Assembly (NCBI GenBank): GCA_035399845.1
Contig: DAOPJV010000029.1
Span: 1 to 64,000 of the forward strand
Direction of reading: 5' to 3'
DNA length: 64,000 nt
From: ECT2AJA-110-A sp035399845
GTDB lineage: Bacteria > Planctomycetota > Phycisphaerae > UBA1845 > UTPLA1
The notes beneath the pieces were generated by a model. It worked only from the letters and a program-made list of their open reading frames with translations, made no database searches and had not been told where the DNA came from. Shown here piece after piece: positions 17,396-26,200 of the stretch. Position 1 is the first letter of the stretch. Every line of letters starts with the position of its first letter. Position numbers and translations under genes: made by a program.

Positions 17396-17421
17396 GTCAC
17401 GGGACGCCGGCGCCTCGTGAC
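17396..17421 (+). terminator. Possible hairpin terminator after the peptidase gene
   Basis: GTCACG at 17396-17401 pairs with CGTGAC at 17416-17421 directly after the TGA stop. The loop contains GCCGGC. There is no T-tract, so intrinsic termination is uncertain. Confidence 0.35.
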
Positions 17422-17484
17422 CCGCGCAACGCCGCCCGTTGCCCTTGTGGCCAACAGCGTCGATGATCCCCGTGACTCTGGATC

Positions 17485-18912
17485 ATGGGAGCGGCGTTGC
17501 GCGAGTCGAATCATGGCACATCTCGGATCCGTCGTCTGATTGTCCTGGCGGCGCTGTCGCTGTCGGTCGGACTGACGATGTACAAGGCCGCCGTCGCGCC
17601 AATCACGTACGACGAGGCGTATACCTATCTGCGGTTCGCTCGGCGCCACACGGGCGAAATCCTCAGCGATTACGAATACCCCAACAACCACATACTGCAC
17701 ACGCTCGCCGTAAGGGCGAGCACGCGCGTCTTCGGGGACGACGCCTGGGCGATTCGCCTGCCCGGCGCACTGGGAGGCGTCGCCCTGCTTGCCGGTGTCG
17801 TCGCGCTGGCGCGGCGTTTCAGGGAGCCGATCCGAACGGCGTGGCCCGTCGGCGTCGCGATGACGCCTGTCGTCATGGAATACAACGGGCTGGCTCGCGG
17901 CTACAGCCTCGGCGCCGCGGCGTGTGTGTGGGCGGCGTGGCTGATCATCGTCGCCCTGGAAGACGCCGCGGCGGAAAGACCGCGGAGTCGGGCGCACGGC
18001 GCCCGTCTGATCGCGGCGGGCCTGCTGCTCGGCGCCGCCCTCGGCTGCGTTCCGACATTCGGTCTCTTCGTCGCCGGGTTGCTCGCCGCCACGGCGACGA
18101 TTCGATTCCTGGCCGTACGACCCGTTCGATTCCCGGCGGCGCTGGCGGACGGCGCGCTGATCGTCGCCGGACTCGCGCCGGTGGTTTTCGTCGTCTACAG
18201 CCGCGTGCGCCTCAAGCCGCGTGAATGGCCGTGGGGACTCAGCGACTGGCCATCCTGCAATCACGCATTCTGGGAACACACGCTCGCGTGGCCGTCGCTC
18301 GGCGCCACGGCGGCGCTTGCCCTGTCCGCCATCGTCGTACTGGCGACGCTGACGAGTCTCATCACAGCTCGACGCGCGGGCATGGCGGAGCGACTGCTTC
18401 CGCTGACGCTGACGTTCGGCGTCGTCACGCTCGGCCTGGCGGTCAGCGGACTGAAGACTGTCTGGCCGCTTCCGCGAACCATTCACTGGCTGGCGCCGTT
18501 GAGCCTGTTGGTCACGCTGATTTTCATTCGCGTCGTCCTGCGACGTCAACGCCTGTGCGACGTTGTCGTCTTCGTCCTGGTAAGCGCACTCGCCATCCGG
18601 AGTGTTGCACGCTGGGACAGCCGGCGATACGCGGGCTGGGAAGACAACGCCGCGATTCCGACGCTGGTCGACGCGATTGAACAGGATGCGACGACGGCGG
18701 GCCGCCGGAACATCACGATCCGCATTCCGTGGACCTTTGATGTGCTTGTCGACTACGCGCTGCGCCGAGACGCCCGGCGCGACTGGCGAATCACGACGGC
18801 TGACGACGCGGACGCCGACTACGCGATCGTCGCCGCGAACGCCGGCGCCCCGACAGGCCAGACGCTTGTCGTTGACCCATCGTCCGGCGCGAAGGCGCTG
18901 CGTCTGAAGTAG
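17485..18912 (+). CDS. GT-C-fold membrane glycosyltransferase (GT39/ArnT-like)
   Basis: A 475-residue polytopic membrane protein with about ten hydrophobic segments. After the first segment comes ITYDEAYTYLRFARR, whose acidic pair is at the position of the catalytic DE/DD motif in the first extracytoplasmic loop of GT-C enzymes. YEYPNNHILHTL and the long hydrophobic core also fit PMT_2/ArnT-like proteins. Such enzymes transfer a sugar from a lipid-phosphate donor to a protein, lipid or glycan on the outer face of the membrane. The acceptor here cannot be told. The C-terminal ~100 residues (IPTLVDAIEQD...DYAIVAANAG) form a soluble extracytoplasmic domain. ATG at 17485. Confidence 0.75.
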   Translation: MGAALRESNHGTSRIRRLIVLAALSLSVGLTMYKAAVAPITYDEAYTYLRFARRHTGEILSDYEYPNNHILHTLAVRASTRVFGDDAWAIRLPGALGGVALLAGVVALARRFREPIRTAWPVGVAMTPVVMEYNGLARGYSLGAAACVWAAWLIIVALEDAAAERPRSRAHGARLIAAGLLLGAALGCVPTFGLFVAGLLAATATIRFLAVRPVRFPAALADGALIVAGLAPVVFVVYSRVRLKPREWPWGLSDWPSCNHAFWEHTLAWPSLGATAALALSAIVVLATLTSLITARRAGMAERLLPLTLTFGVVTLGLAVSGLKTVWPLPRTIHWLAPLSLLVTLIFIRVVLRRQRLCDVVVFVLVSALAIRSVARWDSRRYAGWEDNAAIPTLVDAIEQDATTAGRRNITIRIPWTFDVLVDYALRRDARRDWRITTADDADADYAIVAANAGAPTGQTLVVDPSSGAKALRLK

Positions 18913-18939
18913 CCGATCGCGCCGCGGAGGTCGCCAACC

Positions 18940-19497
18940 ATGTTGCTGCAATGTCCCAACTGCCGCCGCCGCGTCTCGTTCTATCGTTCAATCATCACGC
19001 CGGCGTGGTCGTCGTTTCCATGCGCCGGCTGCGGTTCGACGCTGTCCGTCTCCTTCGCGCGGCGCATCATGGCGGCTGCCCTGTGGGCGGCGATTTTCCT
19101 CTTCGCGGGCGAGTACCTTGGCATAAGTCGCTGGGGGCGCCTCATCTCCTACGCCCTTCTTGGCGTGTCGCTCATCGTCACGCTCTGTCTCTTTGAGAAG
19201 ATCACACTCGTGGACCGTCGGGAATTCACGTGTCTCGAATGCGGATACAACCTGAAAGGGCTGACTGAATCTCGCTGCCCCGAATGCGGCGCGGCGTTTG
19301 ACCCGTCGGAAATCGAGCAGATTCGCGCCAGGATCGGTCTGCGACGAGCGCCGCCCAAAGGTCGATGGATGGCCATCGGCGCCGTCCTGTTGCTGGCGGC
19401 CTTCGTGACGGGGAGCTTCATTGCGTGGCGCAATATGGCGCGACGGGCGCCAACAACCACAACCACGTCGGCGCCGGCGAGCGCCCCGGCGCTTTGA
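18940..19497 (+). CDS. Double zinc-ribbon membrane protein
   Basis: A 185-residue protein with GGAGG nine bases before its ATG. An N-terminal ribbon CPNCRRRVSFYR...CAGCGSTL is followed by two membrane segments (RIMAAALWAAIFLFAGEYLG and LISYALLGVSLIVTLCLF), a second ribbon CLECGYNLKGLTESRCPECGAAF, and a third membrane segment (AIGAVLLLAAFVTGSFIAW) with a Thr/Ala/Pro-rich tail. The second ribbon is the CGYNLKG type characteristic of Planctomycetota. The function is unknown. It lies 27 bases after the glycosyltransferase and is probably co-transcribed. Confidence 0.8.
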   Translation: MLLQCPNCRRRVSFYRSIITPAWSSFPCAGCGSTLSVSFARRIMAAALWAAIFLFAGEYLGISRWGRLISYALLGVSLIVTLCLFEKITLVDRREFTCLECGYNLKGLTESRCPECGAAFDPSEIEQIRARIGLRRAPPKGRWMAIGAVLLLAAFVTGSFIAWRNMARRAPTTTTTSAPASAPAL

Positions 19498-19674
19498 ATC
19501 GGCCGCCCTCGGCGGCGGATTCCGCCGGCGACGCCCCGAACGCTTATTTCCCTACCATTCCTCGTGCGATTCGCGAATAATACGCGCACGCGTGTCGGCG
19601 CCGCCGAATGACCTGCGCCGCATCCCTTCGTGCGCCCGTCGGGTCGATCGCCATCCGCCAGAAAGGACGTCCGT

Positions 19675-21525
19675 TTGCTCGCCAGCAGCCATACCGGTTC
19701 GATCGCCGTTTCCCTGGCGATGATTCTCATCCTCGGCGTCGGTTCACAATGGCTCGCCTGGCGTGTCGGTCTGCCCTCGATCCTCCTGCTGCTGACGGCC
19801 GGCGTCGTGGCCGGTCCCTGGCAGGGATGGCTGGAACCTGACGCGCTGTTCGGCGATCTGCTCCTGCCCGCCGTCTCGCTGGCGGTCGCGCTGATCCTGT
19901 ACGAGGGCGGTCTCTCCCTGAAAGTCTCCGAGCTGAAGAAAGTCGGCGCCGTCGTGCGCAATCTCGTCTCGATCGGCGCCGCCGTCACATGGATCGGCAG
20001 CGCCACGGCGGCGCATTTCGTGCTCGGCCTGTCGATGCCGCTGTCGGCGCTGCTCGGCGCCGTGCTCGTCGTCACGGGCCCGACCGTGATCGGACCGCTG
20101 CTGCGACACATTCGGCCGACCGGCGCCGTCGGCTCCATCCTGAAATGGGAAGGCATCGTCATCGATCCGATCGGCGCGCTGGCCGCGGTCCTCATCTTCG
20201 AGGCCCTGCTCATCGGCAAGGCGTCGACCGCGGCGGGGTTCGCCGCCGTAGCCGTCGGCAAGACGATCCTGCTCGGCGGCGGCATCGGGGTCATCTCGGC
20301 CGCCCTGCTGACACTCGTCCTCGCCAAATTCTGGCTCGCCGACCATCTGCAGAACGCCGTGTCGCTCATGCTGGTCATCGCCGCCTTCACAGTCTCCAAC
20401 CTCCTGCAGGAGGAGTCGGGGCTGCTCGCCGTCACTGTGATGGGCTTCGTCCTGGCGAATCAGAAAAAAGTGGACGTAGCGCACATCGTCGAGTTCAAGG
20501 AAAACCTGCAGGTGCTACTCATCTCGAGCCTGTTCGTGATCCTCGCGGCGCGACTGCGGCCCGAAGCGCTCCGGGAGGTCGGGGCGCGCGAAGTGCTGTT
20601 CGTCGTCCTGCTGATCATCGCCGTGCGCCCCATCAGCGTGTTCGCATCGACGATACGATCAAAGCTCACGCTTCGCGAAAAGCTGTTTCTCAGCTGGATG
20701 GCGCCGCGCGGCATCGTCGCCGCCGCCGTTGCCAGCGTGTTCGCCCTGCGGCTCGCCGAGAACGGCTATGCGGGCGCGGAACGGATCGTCCCCGCCACGT
20801 TCTTCGTCATCATTGCGACGGTCGCCGTTTACGGACTGACGGCCGCGTTCGCCGCCCGATGGCTCAAACTGGCGGAGTCCAATCCTCAGGGGATTCTCTT
20901 CGTCGGCGCCCAGGACTGGGTCCAGCAGGCCGCGGCGCTGCTGAACGAGAAGAAGTTCCGCGTCTTCCTCGTGGACAATAACTGGGAAAACGTGAACGAG
21001 GCCCGCATGCGGGGGCTGTCGACCTACGCCGGCAGCATCCTCGACGAGAAGCTGCTGACGACGATCGACCTCGGCGGCATCGGTCGCATCCTGGCCCTGA
21101 CGCCGAACGACTGGGTCAACACGCTTGCGCTTCAGCGATTCGAACACGTCTTCGGCAAGGCGAACTGCTATCAGCTTCCGCCGGAGGAAGACACGCTGAA
21201 ACGTCGGGACGAGCACAAGCACATCCACGGCCGACTGCTGTTCGACGAAGCGGCGACGTATGACGCCGTGCGCATGCGCGAGTTCGACGGGTACACGATC
21301 AAGGCGACACGGCTGAGCGAAGAGTTCACCTACGACGACTACCAGGAGCAGTATCGCCAGTCGGCGATGCCGATGTTCGTCATCGACACGCGGAATCGCC
21401 TGCATGTGATCACGGCGAAGGATGGCTACCAGCCGGAGGCGGGGCACACAATCATCGGCTTCGTGAAGGAGAGACGCCGCACGGATCCGACGACGCAGCG
21501 CGCCGGCAGACCCGCGCCGGCCTAG
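19675..21525 (+). CDS. Cation:proton antiporter (CPA family) with C-terminal TrkA-like domain
   Basis: A protein of about 616 residues. The TTG start at 19675 is chosen because AAGGA lies seven bases upstream; the frame opens earlier at a GTG (19630) without a good site. Twelve or so membrane segments follow, including LPSILLLLTAGVVAGPW, the family signature region LLGAVLVVTGPTVIGPLLRHIRP, and WEGIVIDPIGALAAVLIFEALL with the conserved Asp-Pro, as in CPA1-type NhaP-like exchangers. The cytosolic part contains a Rossmann-like TrkA-N region (GILFVGAQDWVQQAAALLNEKKFRVFLVD) and an acidic tail. It probably exchanges Na+ or K+ for H+ under nucleotide-sensing control. Confidence 0.88.
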   Translation: MLASSHTGSIAVSLAMILILGVGSQWLAWRVGLPSILLLLTAGVVAGPWQGWLEPDALFGDLLLPAVSLAVALILYEGGLSLKVSELKKVGAVVRNLVSIGAAVTWIGSATAAHFVLGLSMPLSALLGAVLVVTGPTVIGPLLRHIRPTGAVGSILKWEGIVIDPIGALAAVLIFEALLIGKASTAAGFAAVAVGKTILLGGGIGVISAALLTLVLAKFWLADHLQNAVSLMLVIAAFTVSNLLQEESGLLAVTVMGFVLANQKKVDVAHIVEFKENLQVLLISSLFVILAARLRPEALREVGAREVLFVVLLIIAVRPISVFASTIRSKLTLREKLFLSWMAPRGIVAAAVASVFALRLAENGYAGAERIVPATFFVIIATVAVYGLTAAFAARWLKLAESNPQGILFVGAQDWVQQAAALLNEKKFRVFLVDNNWENVNEARMRGLSTYAGSILDEKLLTTIDLGGIGRILALTPNDWVNTLALQRFEHVFGKANCYQLPPEEDTLKRRDEHKHIHGRLLFDEAATYDAVRMREFDGYTIKATRLSEEFTYDDYQEQYRQSAMPMFVIDTRNRLHVITAKDGYQPEAGHTIIGFVKERRRTDPTTQRAGRPAPA

Positions 21526-21560
21526 GCGCAGCGGCCCCGCAATGATATTCGCGCGCCAAC

Positions 21561-21706
21561 AGTAGGGTCCGCTGTGCGGACCATTCGCCGTGATTGCACG
21601 CCACCATTTCATGAACCAGGAAACGCCAGGTGATTCGGTGTTCGGGGCGCTTGCCAGAGATGCCCGCGCCGGATTGGCTCTTGGTCCGCACAGCGGACCC
21701 TGCACT
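21561..21706. repeat. Inverted pair of family-D hairpin repeats
   Basis: AGTAGGGTCCGCTGTGCGGACC begins at 21561. A reverse copy ends at 21706 with GGTCCGCACAGCGGACCCTGC. The left and right copies face each other across about 95 bases with no gene, giving a small MITE-like unit. Each copy is itself a hairpin (GGTCCGC/GCGGACC). Direct-orientation copies of the same sequence recur at 62991 and 63120. It fills most of the 350-base gap between the antiporter and selD. Confidence 0.7.
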
Positions 21707-21874
21707 GAGGACGCACAACGCATCCGAGTGACTTCGGCGCCGACCGCCATCGACGCGCCACTGGCCCCCTCGCCGGCGCTCGCGGTCCGGTTCGACGCCT
21801 CAACTTTCAATCGGCGGTTCCGCGTTCGGCGCGGCGGATGGCGTGCGCCGGCGCGGCGCTCTACACTTTCTTCC

Positions 21875-22921
21875 ATGACGACTGGACGGAAGATCCGTCT
21901 GACCAGCTACGCCAATTGTGCGGGTTGAGCCGGCAAGCTCCCTGTGGAGTCGATGACGCAGGTGCTGCGTCAGTTGCCGAAACCCAATCATCCGGACCTG
22001 CTGGTCGGCCATGAGCACTTTGATGACGCGGGCGTATTCCGCCTCGACAGCCATACTGCGCTCGTTCAGACGCTCGATTTCTTTCCGCCGCTCGTTGACG
22101 ATCCTTTCACGTTCGGACGCATCGCCGCCGCCAACGCCCTTTCGGATGTGTACGCAATGGGCGGCGAACCCATGACGGCCATGAACATCGTCGGCTTTCC
22201 CGACAAGGTCCTGCCCGCGGAGGTCCTCGGCGACATCCTGCGCGGCGGCGCCGAGCGCGTCGCGGCGGCCGGCGCCGTCATCGTCGGCGGACACAGCGTT
22301 CGCGACGAGGAAGTCAAATACGGTCTCTCCGTCACAGGACGCGTTCATCCCGATCGCGTCGTGACAAACGCCGGCGCCCGCCCCGGCGACAAACTCGTGC
22401 TCACGAAGCCGCTCGGCAGCGGCACACTCACGAGCGCCGCCAAGGCGGAGAAAATGCCAGAGGCGGATCTCGCCGAAGCCATCGATGTCATGACGGAACT
22501 CAACAGGAGCGCCCGCGACGCCATGGTCGCCGCCGGCGTGACGGGCGCGACGGATGTCACCGGCTTCGGTCTCGTCGGCCACGCCTTCGAGATTGCGGAC
22601 GCCAGTCGCGTCGGCATTCGCATTGAGGCGCACGCGGTTCCGCTGATGCGCCGCGCTCGTGAGTTCGCCGAGCAGAAGATCCTCACGCGGGCCCACAAGG
22701 CGACAATCGATTATCTCGGTCCTCGCCTGCGCGTCGGCGCCGTTGACGATGTCCTGAAGGGCCTGCTGTGCGACGCCCAGACCTCCGGCGGCCTGCTCAT
22801 CGCGATCGCGTCGGATCGCCTCGACGCCCTTCTCGAGCAGATTGACGCGTGCGGCGTGCGCTGGAGCGCCATCATCGGCGAGGTCGTCGAAGCGGACGCG
22901 CCGTTCGTCGAGCTTTTCTGA
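21875..22921 (+). CDS. selD: Selenide, water dikinase SelD, itself a selenoprotein (in-frame UGA)
   Basis: Makes selenophosphate, the selenium donor for selenocysteine and selenouridine, from selenide and ATP. From the ATG at 21875 the frame reads MTTGRKIRLTSYANCAG, then TGA at 21926-21928, then AGKLPVESMTQVLRQLPK and on without interruption to 22921 (349 codons). The UGA falls at codon 18, where SelD carries its catalytic Cys or Sec (LTxYxxxxGCxCK motif), so it is read as selenocysteine. The rest is a canonical SelD: DDAGVF, FFPPLVDDPFTFGRIAAANALSDVYAMGG, GGHSVRD, LTKPLGSGTL, TDVTGFGLVGHA and CDAQTSGGLL. Naive annotation would begin at 21944 and lose the active-site loop. Confidence 0.92.
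21926..21960 (+). promoter_or_regulatory. Putative bacterial SECIS hairpin of selD
   Basis: Directly after the UGA codon the mRNA can form CTCC (21938-21941), loop CTGT, GGAG (21946-21949). The apical loop is about 14 bases from the UGA, within the usual distance for a SelB-binding SECIS element. The lower stem is weak by eye, so the exact fold is uncertain. Confidence 0.5.
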
Positions 22922-23217
22922 GACCCACTGACTTCAGAGATCAAGCTGCGACGCCAGCGTGTCCCATGGGCGGACCGCGTCGCGATCGCCCGACACGACG
23001 AGTCGTGCGCCCGCCGCACGCACGCCAAAGGCGTGCAACATGCCGAGCCCAGGGCAAGTGCAGCCCGCAACGCGGGCAAACGCAGCCCTGGGGCCCGTAA
23101 CGGCGCATGAATTGAGCACTGAAAGTGCGAAACAACAGTCCTGGCGTTACTCCGTGCAGGGCCGTCCAAGTCGTATCGACAGCATGAGTGGGTTTCCCGG
23201 CATTCCGAGTTGAGCGC
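22922..23217. repeat. Gene-free region with nested palindromes
   Basis: Nearly 300 bases between selD and the GH38 terminator without a supportable gene. It holds a perfect 7-bp hairpin GCACGCC-AAA-GGCGTGC (23020-23036). Next to it is a double hairpin: outer arms CCCAGGGC (23048-23055) and GCCCTGGG (23085-23092), inner arms GCCCGC (23063-23068) and GCGGGC (23072-23077). The compact, highly structured arrangement resembles a dispersed intergenic repeat, but no second copy is in the window. Confidence 0.5.
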
Positions 23218-23255
23218 AAAAAAAGGGGCGCGCCTCGAAGCCTCGAGGCGCGCCC
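23218..23255 (-). terminator. Strong intrinsic terminator of the GH38 gene
   Basis: On the minus strand a perfect 13-bp stem (arms at 23243-23255 and 23226-23238) with a 4-base loop is followed by a C and seven T residues (A-run 23218-23224 on the plus strand). It lies about 27 bases after the alpha-mannosidase stop codon. Confidence 0.92.
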
Positions 23256-23281
23256 TTCACAGCGTCACGCAACGAACGGAG

Positions 23282-26200
23282 CTAATTCGCCGCGTGTATA
23301 TCAATCTCTGTAAAGAAGGTGCCGTCACCAACGTCCTCAACGGCCCAGAGGAGCCAGTGATACGGGCCCAGTTCGCCCTTCTTGCCCGTAATCGTGGAAC
23401 CGTGCTTCTGACCGTCGCCGAGCTTTCGCGTGTCTACGACGCCGAGCAGTTCCCAGTCCGTGTCCTTGTTCGGCTCAATGCCGGGATCCGGCATCTTGTC
23501 GCCCTTCGCCCCCCACACGGAAAAAAACTGGGGGGCCCTCCCCGCATAGTGCCATGAGTAGGTGTTGATCCGGTCGATCCTCACGTTCTTTCCGAGGTCG
23601 CAGTAGAAGCGACCGGCGTTGTCGTACCAGACGCAGCGGCTCGTATCGTCCCGGTTCTGGGCGACGACACCGTCGTTCAGTCGCGGGAACTTGTCCCCGA
23701 CGGCGCCCGAGCGGCCGTGCGGTCGCCAGTCACCCGCCTTGTTGTCGACATAGTGGAACTCAACGTTGTGCTTCGCGTTCGCATCGGCGAAATCGTTGTC
23801 GACCGGCGCGCCCATCGAGAGGGCCTCGAACGTCGGCTTGCGATCCAGGGCGACGTTGCCGAGCGCTTCCTTGTTGTCGAAGACGGCCGGCGGAGGCGGC
23901 GGATAGACGTGTCGCATTTCGATCGGCTCGCGACCCGTGAAGTCGTCGTACAGCGGCGCCGCGGGCGTCACCAGGTCGTTGTCGTTCTGGGCGACGCTGA
24001 CCGCGAACACGCGAATCTTCGGATTGTCGGGCAGCGTCACTGAGTTGGCGCCCTCCGGCAGATCGAAGCCGTACTTGAACAGGTAGCTGAACTGATAGGC
24101 CTCGTTGCCGTGCTCGGGATGATGGCGATGCGTGGCGAACCAGGCAATCTCGTCGCGCTTGATGTAGCCCTTGTTGATCGCCGTGACCTTGCCGTTGCAC
24201 GTGAAGTCGACCTTCTTGAACTCCGTGTCCCAGACGCGATCGTCCCACTGACCCACGAAGCCCGTCCAGTTCTGCACGTTCCACTTCTGAGTCTTTCCGC
24301 CGATGGCCAGCTCGGCTGTCGTATCACCGTCGGCCGCCGCGAGCAGATAGACGCGGTTGTACGGACCCGCGGGCAGTTCGATCGTCTGGCCGGAGCAGGC
24401 GATCGCATTGTCGACGCCCTTGCCCGACGAACCGAACTGGAAACCGACGCCGTCGACGACGAGTCGCTGCGGCAGCATCTCGCCCGGAAGCGAACGGCCT
24501 TCGGCGTCGATGGCGCCGTCACCGCGATCGTTGTCCGTCGAGACGCAGTCCGTGTTGTATTCCAGCTTGACCGTCTTGAATCGCGGATCGTCAAACGTAT
24601 TGCCCGCCTTTGCGAGCTTGACGACAAACGTGCGCGGCAGGAACGGCGTCACGCTGGTCGCAATCCGGCCGTCCACGACGCTGGCGTCGCCGATGCGTCG
24701 CTCCTGGCCGTCCGCCTCGAAGGCGCTGACGACTTTGGCGCCGAATTCGATCGTCGCATCGCCGGAGCGGCCCGCGATTTCCTGAACGCGGACGACATAG
24801 GCGTCCTTGTCCTCTTCGGCGCACTTGAGCGCCCGGATCGCAACGTACGGTGACGAGGTCTTCGCCATGGCGAACTGCCTGCCATGCGATCCCGCGTGCT
24901 TCGGCGCGACGAACGATCGCAGCGGCTGGTTCAGCCGGCGGCCCTGCCACTCGCTCTGCGCGGCGACGTGATCGCCCTTGTGGCCGTAAACCGCATAGAG
25001 AATGTCGTGTCGCCCCCAGTCCTGGCTGTGCTGATCCATGTAGCCTTCGCGCACGCCCGGGGAGTAGAGCAGTGTCAGGCGAACCTTGTCGTCCGCCGGC
25101 TTGTCCGACCCGAACTTCGAGTCTTCCAGGATCGATACGCCGTACTCGCCGCTCGAATCCGTCAGGTCGAACCACTCGTGCGACGGCACTTCATACTTGA
25201 CGGGGTTGTTGTTGGTGCGCTCGATCGTGCCCATGCCCCAGTTGTACGTCGCATTTTCGTTGGAGACAGTCAGCGGGAAGGCGGCTCGCAGCGCGCACTC
25301 GGCGGACTGCCAGTCGATCTTGTTCTTGAATTCGACGCGCTTTCCGGCGTCGCCGCCCGACAGGCGGATTGTCTGCCTGATGATCGAGTCGCGCGACGCG
25401 CGTTCGACCTCGATCGCAACGCGGACGGGACCATTTTCGACCACGCGGATCTTGGCGGGACCTTCGACCTTGCCTTCGATGGGCTTCTGGCGATCGGCCC
25501 AGTCCATGTTCCACGCCGGCCAGTTGCGAGGTCGTTCATAGGTGAATTCGAGCGTCGCCGGCGAACCGAGCAGCTCACGATTGCCGTTGGCCTTGTCCTT
25601 GATGCTGGCCACGTCGCCCTCGTCGTTGAGCGTGACGACGTAGTTCGCATTCTCCAGTCGCTTCTCCGACACCTTCAGGCCGCTGGCGCCGGCCGAGCCC
25701 TTGCCGTCCGGATTGACGCTGAAGACGCTCCAGCTGACGGCCGGAACCTTCGCCAGGAAGAGAATCGAGGCGGTATTGCCGTCCACGTTGACGACCTGGG
25801 AAGGAACTTCCCTGCCATCGGGCCCCGTGACTTTGACGGCGCGAACCGGTGAATCGAACGTGACGCTCGCTTCGACGACATCCTCGCGCTCGGCGCCGAT
25901 CGGGTTATAGACGACCAGCGGCAGGCCTTCGACGTTCGTGTCCAGCGCTCGCGACACGGCGCCGACGGAATCCGCCAGAACGCCCGCGAAGTGATTGCTG
26001 GCGACGATTTCGTCGTTCCAGGAGTAGTTGTAAGCCTTCGGGAGACTCGTGCCGGGAAGAATGTCGTGCATCTGGTTGGCCAGGGTGCGCACCCAGCCAC
26101 GATGGAGGCGTTCGACCGGATAGTCGGCCCCGCCCAGCCAGTCAGCGGCGACGGCCGCGCGCTCCGCGGCGTCGGCCAGCAGTTCGTTCTTCCGGTTCCA

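Noticed and set aside
19744..20484. Long minus-strand frame opposite the antiporter (and similar long antisense frames opposite 17.2-18.9, 21.8-22.7, 27.2-31.2, 39.1-42.5, 49.0-50.9 and 54.0-57.1 kb)
   Set aside because: They are shadows expected in GC-rich coding DNA: composition is Arg/Asp/Gln-rich, no domains are seen, and the opposite strand encodes clear conserved proteins.
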